DNA of 64,000 nucleotides from Bradyrhizobium sp. (GTDB lineage Bacteria > Pseudomonadota > Alphaproteobacteria > Rhizobiales > Xanthobacteraceae), in NCBI RefSeq assembly GCF_016219575.1, contig NZ_JACRMG010000006.1:62001-126000 (forward strand), given 5' to 3'. Positions 37,269 through 46,085 of the stretch are shown here, piece after piece. Each line of letters starts with the position of its first letter. Positions within the stretch are counted from its first letter, which is position 1. Below the pieces are notes generated by a model. The model was not told where the DNA came from. It searched no databases and was given only the letters and a program-made list of their open reading frames with translations. The translations under genes were made by a program, and so were the position numbers.

Positions 37269-38669
37269 ATGAGCCGGATCGAACAGGATTTTCTCGGAAC
37301 ACGCGAGATCGGCGACGACGTCTATTACGGCGTCCAGACCATTCGCGGCAAAGAGAACTTTCACATCACCGGCATTCCGATGAGCCAGGAGCCCTATTTC
37401 GTCAAGGCGCTCGGCTATGTGAAGAAGGCCGCCGCCATGGCCAATCGCGACCTCGGCGTACTCGACGCAAGGGTAGCGGATGCGATCGTCAGCGGCTGCG
37501 ACCGCGTCATTGCCGGCGATATGATGGATCAGTTCGTCACCGACTTCATCCAGGGCGGCGCCGGCACGTCGACCAATATGAACGCCAACGAGGTCATCGC
37601 CAATCTCGCGCTGGAATCGCTCGGCTTGCGGAAGGGCGACTATCAGCAGGTCAGCCCCAACGACCACGTCAATTACGGCCAGTCGACCAACGACACCTAT
37701 CCCACCGCGTTCCGGCTTGCGCTGATCCTGCGGCTCGATAGCTACATCACGGCGCTGCGCCAGTTGCAGGATGCGTTCTTCGTCAAGGGCCGGGAGTTCG
37801 ACCGCGTGCTGAAGATGGGCCGCACCCATCTGCAGGACGCCGTGCCGATGTCGCTCGGCGCCGAATTCCGCGGCTGGGGCACTACCATCGGCGAGGAGGT
37901 CGACCGCATCACCGAGGCGCGCTCGCTGCTGCGCGAGATCAATCTCGGGGCCACCGCGATCGGCACGTCAGTCACGGCGGCGCCCGGCTACCCCAAGGTC
38001 GCGGTGCGCCACCTCAGCGCGCTGACCGGCGTCGAATTCATCCTCGCCGGCGACCTGGTGGAGGCAACCTCCGATACCGGCGCCTATGTGCAGCTCTCCG
38101 GCGTGCTCAAGCGCACCGCCAGCAAGCTCACCAAGATCTGCAACGACATCCGCCTGCTGGCGTCAGGGCCGCGCTGCGGCTTCAACGAGATCAACCTGCC
38201 GCAATTGCAGCCGGGCTCCTCGATCATGCCGGGCAAGGTCAACCCGGTGATCCCCGAAGTGGTCAACCAGACGAGTTTCCTCGTGATCGGCCTCGACACC
38301 ACGGTGACGCTGGCCGCTTCCGCCGGCCAGCTCCAGCTCAACGTGATGGAGCCGGTGATTTCGTTCGCGCTGTTCTTCTCGATCCGCACCATGGAGCGCG
38401 CGGTCGACAGCCTGCGCGAGAACTGCGTCGTCGGCATCACCGCCAATGACGAGCACACCCGCAACATGGTGCTGAATTCGCTGGGGATCGTGACGGTGCT
38501 GAAGCCGCTGCTCGGCTACAAGCAATGCGCCGAGATCGCGCGCGAGGGTTACACGCAGGGCAAATCGCTGCACCAGATCGTGGTGCTGGAGCGGAAATTG
38601 CTCACCCAGGAGAAATGGGACGAGATGTTCTCGTTCGAGCGGCTGATCAATCCCGACCTGCTGCAGTAG
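37269..38669 (+). CDS. aspA: Aspartate ammonia-lyase
   Basis: A 466-residue member of the fumarase/aspartase superfamily that converts L-aspartate to fumarate and ammonia. The opening RIEQDFLGTREIGDDVYYGVQT and the catalytic signature GSSIMPGKVNP (containing the catalytic Ser) are aspartase-like, with TSTNMNANEVIANLA and HVNYGQSTNDTYPTAFR nearby. AAGGAG lies before the ATG at 37269; an upstream ATG at 37251 has no such site. Length normal. Confidence 0.95.
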   Translation: MSRIEQDFLGTREIGDDVYYGVQTIRGKENFHITGIPMSQEPYFVKALGYVKKAAAMANRDLGVLDARVADAIVSGCDRVIAGDMMDQFVTDFIQGGAGTSTNMNANEVIANLALESLGLRKGDYQQVSPNDHVNYGQSTNDTYPTAFRLALILRLDSYITALRQLQDAFFVKGREFDRVLKMGRTHLQDAVPMSLGAEFRGWGTTIGEEVDRITEARSLLREINLGATAIGTSVTAAPGYPKVAVRHLSALTGVEFILAGDLVEATSDTGAYVQLSGVLKRTASKLTKICNDIRLLASGPRCGFNEINLPQLQPGSSIMPGKVNPVIPEVVNQTSFLVIGLDTTVTLAASAGQLQLNVMEPVISFALFFSIRTMERAVDSLRENCVVGITANDEHTRNMVLNSLGIVTVLKPLLGYKQCAEIAREGYTQGKSLHQIVVLERKLLTQEKWDEMFSFERLINPDLLQ

Positions 38670-38841
38670 CCGGCGTTCGCGCCGGAAATCCAGGCTGGAC
38701 CGAGGGCGTCACGCGGATAAATCATTCTCCGCTGCACCCGGCGCATGGCAGCTTGAAAACGCAATACTTGACAGTGGAAAGATAGCCTTGTTGGTATGAC
38801 GCCCGGCATCCAAGCCGCCGCCAATGAAGGATCGTCCGTCA

Positions 38842-39813
38842 ATGTCCATGCCCAGCCTGTTCAAGGGCCGCCTGTCGATACCCGTGATCGGGTCGCCGCT
38901 GTTCATCATTTCCGTGCCCGATCTCGTGATCGCCCAGTGCAAGGCCGGCGTGGTCGGCTCCTTTCCGGCGCTGAACGCGCGCCCCGCCTCGCTGCTCGAC
39001 GAATGGATCGCGCGCATCAAGGAAGAGCTCGCCGCCCATGACAAGGCGCATCCGGATCGCCTGTCGGCACCGTTCGCGGTGAACCAGATCGTGCACAAGT
39101 CCAACAACCGGCTCGATCACGACCTCGCCGTCTGCGAGAAGCACAAGGTGCCGATGCTGATCACCTCGCTCGGTGCGCGCGAGGATCTGAACCAGGCCGC
39201 GCATAATTGGGGCGGCATCGTCTTCCACGACGTGATCAACCAGAAATTCGCGCACAAGGCGGTCGAGAAGGGCGCCGACGGCCTCATTCTCGTTGCGGCC
39301 GGCGCCGGCGGCCACGCCGGCACCATCTCGCCGCTCGCTTTCGTCGCGGAAACCCGCGCCTGGTTCGACGGGCCGATCGCGCTGTCGGGGGCGATCGCCA
39401 ACGGCCGCGCCATCCGCGCCGCGCGCGTGCTCGGCGCCGACTTCGCCTATATCGGTTCGGCCTTCATCGCGACCAGGGAAGCCAATGCGGTCGAGGCCTA
39501 CAAGGAGATGATCACCTCCTCGTCGGCGGAAGACATCGTCTATTCCAACCTGTTCACCGGCGTGCACGGCAATTATCTGAAGCCGTCGATCGTGAAAGCC
39601 GGCCTCAATCCCGACGAGCTGCCGACGTCGGATCCCTCCAAGATGAGCTTCGGCACCGACGCTTCAGGCGAGCGCGCCAAGCCGAAGGCGTGGAAGGAGA
39701 TCTGGGGCAGCGGCCAGGGCATCGGCAACATCGGCCAGGTCCTGCCCGCCGCCGAGCTGATCGCGCGCTTCAAGAAGGAATACGAGGAAGCCGTCGACCC
39801 GGCGCTGGCGTAG
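38842..39813 (+). CDS. Nitronate monooxygenase (NMO/FabK-like), copy 1
   Basis: A 323-residue FMN-binding TIM-barrel enzyme of the nitronate monooxygenase/2-nitropropane dioxygenase family. LSIPVIGSPLFIIS is the opening, then GVVGSFPALNAR, VHKSNNRLDHDL, and AAGAGGHAGTISPLAFV, with ALSGAIANGRAIRAARVLGADFAYIGSAFIATREA in the phosphate-binding half. The catalytic His is expected in AGGHAG. GAAGGA lies before the start at 38842; the ATG at 38824 is an alternative. A second paralogue lies at 49491. Confidence 0.9.
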   Translation: MSMPSLFKGRLSIPVIGSPLFIISVPDLVIAQCKAGVVGSFPALNARPASLLDEWIARIKEELAAHDKAHPDRLSAPFAVNQIVHKSNNRLDHDLAVCEKHKVPMLITSLGAREDLNQAAHNWGGIVFHDVINQKFAHKAVEKGADGLILVAAGAGGHAGTISPLAFVAETRAWFDGPIALSGAIANGRAIRAARVLGADFAYIGSAFIATREANAVEAYKEMITSSSAEDIVYSNLFTGVHGNYLKPSIVKAGLNPDELPTSDPSKMSFGTDASGERAKPKAWKEIWGSGQGIGNIGQVLPAAELIARFKKEYEEAVDPALA

Positions 39814-39854
39814 CGCCGTCTCGGCTTGCCGCTCGCTCGGTTCTGTCACAAAAA

Positions 39855-39879
39855 AATGCCCGGGACACGCCCGGGCATT
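39855..39879. terminator. Bidirectional rho-independent terminator
   Basis: AATGCCCGGG pairs perfectly with CCCGGGCATT around ACACG, with an A-run on the left (CAAAAAAATG) and a T-rich right side (ATTATTGTTT). It lies between two convergent genes and suits both. Confidence 0.85.
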
Positions 39880-39905
39880 ATTGTTTGAGAGGAAGTCGCG
39901 GCAGC

Positions 39906-41573
39906 CTATTCCAGCTCGATCGCCTGGTATTTGCCTTTCTCGTCGATCGCCGTGCCCCAGATCTTGTGCGATGCCTGGTGCTCGGCGCGGCCGAAGCCGA
40001 GCTTGGTGCCCAATCCCAGATCGAGTTCGCGCATGGCCTCCAGCGTGTCGACGAGCTTTTCGGTGTCGAACTGCGGGCCGGCCTTCTTCAGGCCCTGGAT
40101 CAGCACGCTGGCGGCGACATAGCCCTCGAGCGAGACGTAGTCCGGCGCCTCGCCGGGGAAGTACTTGGCGAGCGCGTTCTTGTACTCCAGCACGATGCTG
40201 GAATAGCCGGACACCGCCGGCACCACCTGGGTGACGATGACCCCGGTGGCATATTTCGGTCCGAGCAGCATCAATTCGTCGGCGAGCGCGGTGGAGCCGA
40301 CGAACGACACGTTGGTGTAGGTGATGCCGGGGACCAGGTCTTTCGTCTTCTCGATGAACTTGGCGCAGGCCCGGTAGGTGCCGACCATGACCACCGCTTT
40401 GATCGGCGTCTTCTGGGCCTTCAGAGTGTTGACGGCCTCGTCGACGTCGACGGTGTTGCGCTTGTAGCCGAGCCGCAGGATCCCGGCGTCGTTGGCGCCC
40501 ATCACCCGGAAGGCCTTGGCGACCCCCATGAAGCCGGCATCGCCGTAGGAGTCCTGCTGCGCGAACACCGCGATCTGTTTCAGCGGGATCTTGCGCATCT
40601 TGACCAGATAGCGCACGACCGCATCGGTCTCCTCGACATAGCTGGCGCGATAGTTGAACACGTAGCGATCCGGCGGATCGTTGCGCAGCACGTTGGCGCC
40701 GGTGAACGCGCCGAAGAACAGCATCTTCCGCTCCAGCGAATAGGGGATCGCAACCACCGCCGTCGGCGTGCCGACATTGCCGATGATCCCGAACACCTGG
40801 TCCTTCTCGTAGAGCTGCTTCATCGCCTCGGGCGTACGCGACGGCTCGTAGCCGTCGTCGGCGGCGAAAAGCTTGAGCATGCGGCCGTCGACGCCGCCGG
40901 CCTCGTTGACGCGGCTGAAAGCCGTGTCGACGCCGAGCTTCATCTGGCGCCCGAGCTCTCGCGCCGCGCCGGAGAAGGGAGCCGCGATGCCGAAGCGGAT
41001 CTCGCGGTCGGTCATGCCGCGAACCACGGGCGGCGGGAAGGCTGCGCCCGGCGCCGGGTTCGGCGTCGTGGCGGCGAAGGCCGGTCCCGGTGCGGGAGCG
41101 GCGGCCGCCGGCGCGGGGGCCGGAGCCGCGGGGGCGGCATTGGCGGGTGCGGGCCCGATCACGGCCGAAAGGCTGGGGCCGGCGACCGAGCGTTCGAGAT
41201 CGGCGAGCTGGCGATCGGCCGCCCTGCAATCGGTCCGTCCGACGGCTACTGCCGTGCGTCCCTCGGTGACGCCGCGGTCGAGCGCCTGCGTCAGGTCGGT
41301 ACGCTCGGCCTCGCTGGTGGAGGCTTCGCGAATGACGGAGGTGAACTTGTCGACGACCACTTGCACGCGTGGCCGTGCGATGTCCTTGCAGGTGAGCGCG
41401 GAGCCGACCACCGCGCCGACGCGGTTGGCGAGATCGCGCAGCACTTCGAACTTGTCTCCCGGCGCGGCGCCGGCGGGGCCGGCAAGGAGGACGCCGATCA
41501 GGAGCGCGGCGTGGAACGGGGGACTGCACTTCCAATGCATGATCGGCCGAAACCGGCGGTGAGGCATTTTCAT
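39906..41573 (-). CDS. ABC branched-chain-type solute-binding protein with N-terminal extension
   Basis: A 555-residue exported protein. Residues after about 190 form a complete type-I periplasmic binding domain: REIRFGIAAPFSGAARELGRQMKLG, GMTDREIRFG and LYEKDQVFGIIGNVGTPT. Before it lies about 110 residues of a separate helical segment (DKFEVLRDLANRVGAVVGSALTCKD onward) and an Ala/Pro linker (PANAAPAAPAPAPAAAAP). Signal peptide: HAALLIGVLLAGPAGA. GGGGGAAACT lies before the ATG. It follows a single-pass membrane protein in the same operon, with no transporter ATPase or permease, so it may act as a sensor rather than in uptake. Confidence 0.85.
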   Translation of the reverse strand: MKMPHRRFRPIMHWKCSPPFHAALLIGVLLAGPAGAAPGDKFEVLRDLANRVGAVVGSALTCKDIARPRVQVVVDKFTSVIREASTSEAERTDLTQALDRGVTEGRTAVAVGRTDCRAADRQLADLERSVAGPSLSAVIGPAPANAAPAAPAPAPAAAAPAPGPAFAATTPNPAPGAAFPPPVVRGMTDREIRFGIAAPFSGAARELGRQMKLGVDTAFSRVNEAGGVDGRMLKLFAADDGYEPSRTPEAMKQLYEKDQVFGIIGNVGTPTAVVAIPYSLERKMLFFGAFTGANVLRNDPPDRYVFNYRASYVEETDAVVRYLVKMRKIPLKQIAVFAQQDSYGDAGFMGVAKAFRVMGANDAGILRLGYKRNTVDVDEAVNTLKAQKTPIKAVVMVGTYRACAKFIEKTKDLVPGITYTNVSFVGSTALADELMLLGPKYATGVIVTQVVPAVSGYSSIVLEYKNALAKYFPGEAPDYVSLEGYVAASVLIQGLKKAGPQFDTEKLVDTLEAMRELDLGLGTKLGFGRAEHQASHKIWGTAIDEKGKYQAIELE

Positions 41574-41632
41574 AGTTTCCCCCTTTCGGGTCGAGCGTGG
41601 TTCAAGGTTCAATGTTCTCTCACTGCTTCCGG

Positions 41633-42211
41633 TCAGTTCTTCTCTTGGGTTTCCGCCGGCCTTTGCTGCCATTGCATGAACTGCTTCAGCAGCGTTTCCG
41701 TCTCTTGATGGCTGACCGGTGCGCCGCCTTCGGAGGATGCCAGGGTCGGCTGCAATTCCTGCGACGGCTGCGGTTCGCGGGGTCTTGCGACCTGTTCGGA
41801 TCGCGAAATCGCGGCCTTCATCGAATCGATCAATTCGGCGGCCGACGGCTCCGCGCTCGGCTGCTGCCGCAGCGAGGGAATCACGATGACGAAGAGCAGG
41901 GCGACGAAGGCGGCGGCGCCCACCGCTGCGGCGAAGCGGCCGACGACGCCCAACAGCCCTCCGCGCCGGTCCAGTTCCGGTGGCTCTTCGACGGTTTCGG
42001 GATCGAGCGGATGCCGCAACGACTCGCGGACCGCGTTCTCGAGCTGCCCGTCGAGCGAGGTATCCGTGATCGAGGTCGCGGGAGGCCGGAATGCCCGTGT
42101 CTCGCCCAGTCTGGGAAGCCGTGACGCTTCGGCATCGCGCGGCACGCGCGGCGCGTAATAGGCGGGATCGTTGGGACCCAAGGGAGCTTTTTGGTCGATT
42201 GTCTCACTCAT
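41633..42211 (-). CDS. Single-pass membrane protein, unknown function
   Basis: A 192-residue protein: about 85 cytoplasmic residues (acidic, Pro-rich, with RAFRPPATSITDTSLDGQL), one membrane helix (FAAAVGAAAFVALLFVIVIP, about residues 94-113) and about 80 residues beyond it with many Gln and Glu. It begins 59 bases upstream of the extended binding protein, probably in one operon, and could tether or signal for it. Not recognised as a named family. Confidence 0.65.
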   Translation of the reverse strand: MSETIDQKAPLGPNDPAYYAPRVPRDAEASRLPRLGETRAFRPPATSITDTSLDGQLENAVRESLRHPLDPETVEEPPELDRRGGLLGVVGRFAAAVGAAAFVALLFVIVIPSLRQQPSAEPSAAELIDSMKAAISRSEQVARPREPQPSQELQPTLASSEGGAPVSHQETETLLKQFMQWQQRPAETQEKN

Positions 42212-42776
42212 ACGCTACTCCTCTGACGCGTTACTCTTACTCATTCATCGAGCGGGTAGATAAAATTCTCGGCTGCAGGGGTCCGCGCACGCACCACCTG
42301 TCGACGTCCTGATCGATCTGAAAACCCGGAGAGGAGAAGTTGAATCAAAACATCGCCGGCGATTGCAGCATCGTCCGGCGGAACTGATCTCAAGGTCCGC
42401 GAGATATCGCGCGACCGCATCCCCACTGCTCCCCATTGCCCATCCCCTGGCAAGAGCCGCGCATGGCGCGGAGGTTTCGCTGCCGACAGGCAGGCGTCAC
42501 TGAACTGTGATGGAACATGCGCTGGACATTAATGTGCCGAGATAGCGGCAAATTCGCGTTGAGTTGTGGCCGGCCTGCAACTTTCCGCCATCCGGCTGAC
42601 ACACCGCGGGCTCGTCTCGGCAGAGGAGAGTCATCGTGAGTCGCCGCGGAGGCCAGCGCCTTTTCGCGGAAAAACAATGGCCTCCGAGATGCCCAATTGC
42701 CGCCACAGCGGATTAAGCTTTCGTTAACCACGCGGCTCGATTGCTAACCATTCAATAAGAAAGGTCGAGTCGAGCC
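42212..42776. other. 565-base gene-free region upstream of minC
   Basis: No convincing gene. Open frames here (for example 42390-42731, minus) lack a ribosome binding site, a family pattern and normal codon use. The right end holds a CtrA-type box at 42713-42729 and the minC leader. The left part is the upstream region of the single-pass membrane protein. No repeat or RNA gene was recognised. Confidence 0.6.
42713..42729 (+). promoter_or_regulatory. CtrA-type box upstream of minC
   Basis: TTAA, seven bases, TTAACC: an exact match to the CtrA consensus TTAA-N7-TTAAC, 48 bases before the minC start. CtrA is the master cell-cycle regulator of alphaproteobacteria and min genes are reported CtrA targets in rhizobia. 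Activation versus repression is not readable. Confidence 0.7.
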
Positions 42777-43481
42777 ATGGACCGTGATGTGGACGCTGCT
42801 GTCGAGCCCACCCGCCAACTGGTCCGTCTGCGAGGCCGCTCCTACCTCGCTTTCGTCTTCTCCCCGGTCGTGCCGATCATGGAATGGCTGGAGGATATCG
42901 ATGCGACGGTTTCGAGATCGCCCGGCTTCTTCGTCGGCAAGCCCGTGGTGCTCGATCTCTCCACCGTCGATCTGTCCGGCTCGGCGATCACCCATCTCGT
43001 GATGAGCCTCGAGAAACGATCCATCCGCGTCCTCGGCATCGAGGGCTGCGACGCTGCGCGGCTCACCGTGAACATGCCGCCATTGCTCACCGGCGGCCGC
43101 CACGCGCCGGTCCAGCAGGTCGAGCCGGAAAAACCCGAAGTCAAGCTGCCGCCGAACTCGCTGCTGCTCGACAGCCCCGTGCGCTCCGGCCAGTCGATCG
43201 TGTTTCCCGACGGCGATGTGACGGTCGTGGGCTCGGTCGGTTCCGGCGCGGAGATCGTCGCCGGCGGCTCCATCCACGTCTACGGCACCCTGCGCGGCCG
43301 CGCGATGGCCGGCGTCAACGGCAATTCGACCGCGCGGATCTACTGCCACAGGATGGAAGCCGAACTGCTTGCGATCGACGGCTATTACCAGACCGCTGAA
43401 GAAATCCCCGAAGCGTTGCGCGACCGGCCGGTGCAGGCCCTGCTCGACGGCAATGTCATGCGGATCACCCCGCTTAGTTAA
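42777..43481 (+). CDS. minC: Septum site-determining protein MinC
   Basis: A 234-residue inhibitor of FtsZ polymerisation. The N-terminal ~110 residues bind FtsZ (VRLRGRSYLAFVFSPVVPIMEWLEDID). A Pro/Glu linker (QQVEPEKPEVKLPPN) leads to the C-terminal beta-helix with SGQSIVFPDGDVTVVGSVGSG and GGSIHVYGTLRGRAMAG, which binds MinD. The first gene of minCDE; minD follows after 32 bases. Confidence 0.96.
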   Translation: MDRDVDAAVEPTRQLVRLRGRSYLAFVFSPVVPIMEWLEDIDATVSRSPGFFVGKPVVLDLSTVDLSGSAITHLVMSLEKRSIRVLGIEGCDAARLTVNMPPLLTGGRHAPVQQVEPEKPEVKLPPNSLLLDSPVRSGQSIVFPDGDVTVVGSVGSGAEIVAGGSIHVYGTLRGRAMAGVNGNSTARIYCHRMEAELLAIDGYYQTAEEIPEALRDRPVQALLDGNVMRITPLS

Positions 43482-43513
43482 GTAGCTTAATTGAACAGTA
43501 TGGAGGTTTCGAG

Positions 43514-44329
43514 ATGGCCAAGGTTCTGGTTGTGACGTCGGGCAAGGGCGGGGTGGGCAAGACCACCACGACGGCCGCCATAGGCGCCGCGCTGGCGCAG
43601 AGCGGCAAGAAGGTCGTCGTGGTCGATTTCGACGTGGGCCTGCGCAATCTCGATCTCGTCATGGGCGCCGAGCGGCGCGTCGTGTTCGATCTCATCAACG
43701 TCGTGCAGGGCGTCTCGAAACTGTCGCAGGCGCTGATCCGCGACAAGCGGCTGGAAAATCTCTGGCTGCTGCCGGCCTCGCAGACCCGCGACAAGGATGC
43801 ATTGACCGAGGAAGGCGTCGGCCGCGTCATCGCCGAGCTGCGCGAGACCTTCGACTGGATCATCTGCGACAGCCCGGCCGGCATCGAGCGCGGCGCCACG
43901 CTTGCCATGCGCTATGCCGACGAGGCGATCATCGTCACCAACCCCGAGGTTTCCTCGGTGCGCGATTCCGACCGCATCATCGGCATGCTCGATGCCAAGA
44001 CCGTGAAGGCGGAAAAGGGCGAGCGGGTCGAGAAGCACATCCTGATAACCCGCTTCGACCCGGTGCGCGCCTCGCGTGGCGAGATGCTGTCGATCGAGGA
44101 CGTGCTGGAAATCCTCGCGACGCCGCTGCTCGGCATCGTCCCGGAAAGCCAGGACGTGCTGCGCGCCTCCAATGTCGGCTCGCCGGTCACGCTGAACAGT
44201 CCCGCCAGCGCGCCGGCCCGTGCCTATCTGGACGCCACGCGCCGCCTGCTCGGCGAGAAGATCGACATGAGCGTGCCGGCCGAGCGCGTCGGCCTGATGA
44301 ACCGCCTGCTCGGACGGAGGGCTGCATGA
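43514..44329 (+). CDS. minD: Septum site-determining ATPase MinD
   Basis: A 271-residue membrane-associated ATPase of the ParA/MinD group. The deviant Walker A KGGVGKTT is at residues 11-18; [18 protein letters not shown] and [14 protein letters not shown] are the switch and Walker B motifs. The C-terminal amphipathic helix ([13 protein letters not shown]) anchors it to the membrane. It is stimulated by MinE, encoded just downstream with a four-base overlap. Confidence 0.97.
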   Translation: MAKVLVVTSGKGGVGKTTTTAAIGAALAQSGKKVVVVDFDVGLRNLDLVMGAERRVVFDLINVVQGVSKLSQALIRDKRLENLWLLPASQTRDKDALTEEGVGRVIAELRETFDWIICDSPAGIERGATLAMRYADEAIIVTNPEVSSVRDSDRIIGMLDAKTVKAEKGERVEKHILITRFDPVRASRGEMLSIEDVLEILATPLLGIVPESQDVLRASNVGSPVTLNSPASAPARAYLDATRRLLGEKIDMSVPAERVGLMNRLLGRRAA

Positions 44330-44610
44330 GCGTGAGATTCCTGCGGCTGTTCGGCAGCCGCGAAGCTTCTGCGCCCGTCGCCCGGGAGCGGTTGCAGATC
44401 CTGCTGGCGCACGAGCGTGGGTTGCTCGGCCAGCAGCCCGACCTGCTGTCGCGGCTGCGCGAGGAAATCCTCGCTGCGGTATCGCGCCATGTTGCGCTCG
44501 ACCCCGACAAGGTTATTGTCCGGATGGACCGGGGAAAGAACGTCTCGACTCTCGAAGTCGATATCGAGCTCCCCAACGGGCTCGAACCGGCGCTCGCGGC
44601 CGCGGGCTGA
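44326..44610 (+). CDS. minE: Cell division topological factor MinE
   Basis: A 94-residue protein that makes MinD release its ATP and oscillate. The N-terminal segment (RFLRLFG) is the membrane-targeting helix; [13 protein letters not shown] is the conserved anti-MinCD helix, and the C-terminal [10 protein letters not shown] onward is the dimer domain. Its start overlaps the minD stop (ATGA). Confidence 0.96.
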   Translation: MSVRFLRLFGSREASAPVARERLQILLAHERGLLGQQPDLLSRLREEILAAVSRHVALDPDKVIVRMDRGKNVSTLEVDIELPNGLEPALAAAG

Positions 44611-44650
44611 ACCGAACCTGCCTCGCCGCGAAGATGCAGTTCCTGCCTTG

Positions 44651-45412
44651 ATGGAAGCCATTTTTCGCGTCGACGGAGCCAATGTCGTCACCAGCCCCCA
44701 TGCCGCCGGCCCCTGGGATCCCAACATGCAGCACGGCGGGGCGCCGTCGTCGCTGGTGGTATGGGCCGCCGAGCGGATTCCTGCGCCGGTGCCGATGCAG
44801 GTCGCCCGCGTCACCATCGATTTGATGCGCCCGGTGCCGGTGGCGCCGCTGACGATCGAAACCGAGGTGCTGCGCGAGGGACGCAAGATCCAGCTCTGTG
44901 CCGTCAGGCTCAAGGCCGACGGCGTGCTCACCGTCGGCGCCACCGTGCTCAAGATCAAGAAGCAGGCGCAGCCGCTGCCTGACGATATCGTCGAGCCGCC
45001 GCTCGATGTCGCAGCGCCCGAGCAGTCGCGGATCGAGCCGCAGAACAGCCCGTTCGGGCTCGGCATGACCATCCGCGCCGCGCGCGGCCGGTTCGGCGGA
45101 CCGGGGCCGGGCGCGATCTGGTACCGCGCCGACCGGCCGCCGGTCGAAGGATCGCCGATCTCGCAGGCGATGCGCGTGGCGGCCGCTTCCGATTTCTGCA
45201 ACGCCTCGAGCGCGCTGGATTTCCGGCAATGGACCTTCCTCAACGCCGACCTCACCGTCAGCATGGCGCGCGAACCGGTCGGCGAATGGATTTTGCTCGA
45301 CGCCGTCTCCTGGATCGGCCCCGACGGCGCAGGCCTCGCCATGGCGCGGCTCGCCGACGTGAAGGGTTATTTCGGCCGTTGCGCGCAAAGTCTCGTCATC
45401 GAGAAGCGGTGA
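44651..45412 (+). CDS. Acyl-CoA thioesterase-like protein (double hotdog)
   Basis: A 253-residue protein of the 4HBT_3-type thioesterase group with two hotdog-like halves. HGGAPSSLVVWAAERIP and PMQVARVTIDLMRPVP form the first half; the second holds SDFCNASSALDFRQWTFLNADLTVSM. It follows minE by 40 bases. Its 3' end overlaps the convergent TetR gene by 17 bases. The acyl-CoA substrate is not readable. Confidence 0.82.
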   Translation: MEAIFRVDGANVVTSPHAAGPWDPNMQHGGAPSSLVVWAAERIPAPVPMQVARVTIDLMRPVPVAPLTIETEVLREGRKIQLCAVRLKADGVLTVGATVLKIKKQAQPLPDDIVEPPLDVAAPEQSRIEPQNSPFGLGMTIRAARGRFGGPGPGAIWYRADRPPVEGSPISQAMRVAAASDFCNASSALDFRQWTFLNADLTVSMAREPVGEWILLDAVSWIGPDGAGLAMARLADVKGYFGRCAQSLVIEKR

Positions 45413-46001
45413 GCTTCGGCCTCCTCGCGGCGCTCGATTGCTCGACCAGTTCAGCCGCGACGTCGCCCGCCGCTTCGACATAGGCCGTGTCGCGATGAAT
45501 CAGCATCACGGTAGCCGCGCCGTCGAGCAGGATCACGATCTGCCGTGCGATCTTTGCGGCATCGTGCACGCCGTCGCGCGCAAGTGTGTCCGCCATCCAG
45601 GCCTCGAACTTCTTCTTGTGCGCGGCGCCGGCCTTGATCGCGGGATGGCCGGGCGTCGACGCCAGTTCCGCAATGGTGCGCAGGAAGCCGCAGCCGCGCC
45701 AGTGTGGCGTGTCGGCGGATTTCCCAAACGCGCGGAACAGCCCGCGCACTTTGTCCGCGGTCGAGCCCCTGGTCTCGGCGAACCAGCGTTCGTACCAGGC
45801 CAGCGTCGGCTGGTCGCGCGAGGCGAGATAGGCCGCGATCAGCTCGTCCTTGGTCCGGAAGTGATAATAGAGCGTCTTCTTGGTCACGCCGGCCTTCTCC
45901 GCGACGGCGTCGACGCTCGTGGCGCGCAGCCCCTCGCTGTAGAACAGCTTTGTGGCGGCGGCGACGATGCGGTCGCGGGTCGGATTTCCGTTCGGCGGCA
46001 T
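45396..46001 (-). CDS. TetR-family transcriptional repressor
   Basis: A 201-residue regulator with an N-terminal TetR helix-turn-helix: IVAAATKLFYSEGLRATSVDAVAEKAGVTKKTLYYHFRTKDEL (residues 12-54 region, described by its key residues G-T-x-x-K-K-T-L-Y-x-H-F). The rest is a ligand-binding helical domain. An operator lies directly upstream (46011-46032), shared with the enoyl-CoA hydratase on the other strand, so it probably represses both genes. The inducer could be an acyl-CoA or a related compound. Confidence 0.9.
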   Translation of the reverse strand: MPPNGNPTRDRIVAAATKLFYSEGLRATSVDAVAEKAGVTKKTLYYHFRTKDELIAAYLASRDQPTLAWYERWFAETRGSTADKVRGLFRAFGKSADTPHWRGCGFLRTIAELASTPGHPAIKAGAAHKKKFEAWMADTLARDGVHDAAKIARQIVILLDGAATVMLIHRDTAYVEAAGDVAAELVEQSSAARRPKLTASR

Positions 46002-46010
46002 GCCGGCAAT

Positions 46011-46032
46011 GTATACTGCCTAGTGAGTATAC
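46011..46032. promoter_or_regulatory. Probable TetR operator between divergent genes
   Basis: GTATACT, eight bases, AGTATAC: a perfect seven-base inverted repeat typical of TetR-family operators. It starts ten bases before the repressor start and lies 54 bases before the enoyl-CoA hydratase ATG. Its TATACT core could also overlap a -10 box. Confidence 0.8.
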
Positions 46033-46085
46033 GCAATCGGCGCGATCTCCTAAGCCTGCTTCCAGTTGGCTACGGAGGTTTCGAA

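Noticed and set aside
39207..41708. Very long open frame on the plus strand (833 residues)
   Set aside because: It runs in the same bases as the nitronate monooxygenase and then antisense to the binding protein; its translation is rich in Arg, His and Gly and matches no family. A high-GC shadow frame.
42390..42731. Minus-strand frame (113 residues) upstream of minC
   Set aside because: No ribosome binding site, no family pattern, and its 5' end covers the CtrA box; more likely non-coding.
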